Source: Trabulsiella guamensis ATCC 49490 (GTDB lineage Bacteria; Pseudomonadota; Gammaproteobacteria; Enterobacterales; Enterobacteriaceae). Taken from it: a stretch of 55,668 nt of DNA. The stretch's first letter is position 1, and each line of letters opens with the position of its first letter. The translations under genes and the position numbers were made by a program. Positions 55,382 to 55,668 of this stretch are shown piece after piece. The stretch spans positions 1 to 55,668 of the forward strand of contig NZ_JMTB01000028.1 in the NCBI RefSeq assembly GCF_000734965.1, in the 5' to 3' direction. The notes under the pieces are model-generated. The model made no database searches. It was not told the origin of the DNA and saw only the letters and a program-made list of their open reading frames with translations.

Positions 55382-55668
55382 CTATGACGCCTTCATCGGC
55401 AACGGTTCGTTCAACAGTTCGATAAACGCTTCCAGTTGTCGGGTCATCGCCCCGCGCCGCCAGATAAGCCATGTGGTCAGCCAGCGCCACTTTTCCGCCA
55501 GCGGCCAGGCATCGACCTGATGATGACCGGGCATACTTTCCAGCATACTACGGGGGATCAGCGCCAGCCCTGCACCGGCAATCACGCAGGCCAGCATGCC
55601 GTGGTAAGACTCCATCTCATGGATACGCCCTGGCGAGGCGCGGTCAGCGTGAAACCAGCTCTCAAAAT
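55382..55668 (-). CDS. yneJ: LysR-family regulator YneJ, 3' part (partial)
   Basis: The C-terminal 95 or so residues of an LTTR running off the right end. The reading frame continues to the window edge ([20 protein letters not shown]). It matches the end of E. coli YneJ (PtrR): [46 protein letters not shown]. The DNA-binding domain is outside the window. In E. coli yneJ is adjacent and regulates sad-glsB. Confidence 0.9.
   Translation of the reverse strand, partial: FESWFHADRASPGRIHEMESYHGMLACVIAGAGLALIPRSMLESMPGHHQVDAWPLAEKWRWLTTWLIWRRGAMTRQLEAFIELLNEPLPMKAS

Overview
The window is a piece of an enterobacterial chromosome. Gene content, protein lengths and local order match the replication-terminus half of the Escherichia/Salmonella/Citrobacter group. 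A Citrobacter-like species is the best guess, because E. coli core genes are mixed with blocks E. coli K-12 lacks here. The identification rests on recognising protein families from sequence; no database search was run. I saw no insertion sequence, prophage, CRISPR array, tRNA or rRNA.

Layout. (1) 1-8.3 kb: fumC, a Ter site with a frameshifted tus, the two-component pair rstB/rstA, ydgC, folM, the amino-acid antiporter ydgI, and ydgH. (2) 8.8-16.3 kb: transhydrogenase pntAB, a 62-codon gene, uspE, an unrecognised Cys-rich gene, fnr with its own FNR box, ogt, a McaS small RNA homologue, and smrA. (3) 16.3-18.0 kb: a umuDC mutagenesis operon behind a near-perfect LexA box. (4) 18.1-27.9 kb: a stress-type accessory block. 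It holds an SDR oxidoreductase, yciG-yciF-(70-aa membrane protein)-yciE, a cyanide-insensitive-type bd oxidase with a tiny DUF2474 third subunit, a GH13 trehalose-synthase-like enzyme, a second SDR, a 29-aa ORF, a DUF421 membrane protein with a partner, and ydeI. Several start sites sit behind sigma-S-like -10 elements. (5) 28.1-38.3 kb: polyamine efflux mdtJI with an upstream ORF, ydgD, ydgU, asr with an upstream RstA box, ynfM/ynfL, mlc with its own operator, frameshifted ynfK, ynfD, a lipoprotein, frameshifted ynfC, speG and ynfB. (6) 38.5-45.1 kb: a hexuronate cluster of rspA, a uxaC-like isomerase, a GPH transporter, frameshifted ydfI and the regulator rspR. (7) 45.2-55.7 kb: ydfG, dcp, a membrane protein, an XRE/2TM regulator, ydeE, eamA, marRAB, marC, sotB and the 3' end of yneJ.

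How the genes work together. RstA, encoded at 4 kb, probably acts on asr at 30.7 kb. MdtJI exports spermidine and SpeG acetylates it. UxaC-like, YdfI and RspA form a consecutive route from glucuronate through fructuronate and mannonate to 2-keto-3-deoxygluconate. FNR, Mlc and MarR each have a recognisable operator in front of their own gene.

Four genes (tus, ynfK, ynfC, ydfI) are each interrupted by a single-base indel while the rest of the protein stays conserved. These are either very recent mutations or sequencing errors, and raw reads would decide. The most interesting material is the composite stress block (18.1-27.9 kb) and the small genes and RNAs that standard annotation tends to miss.
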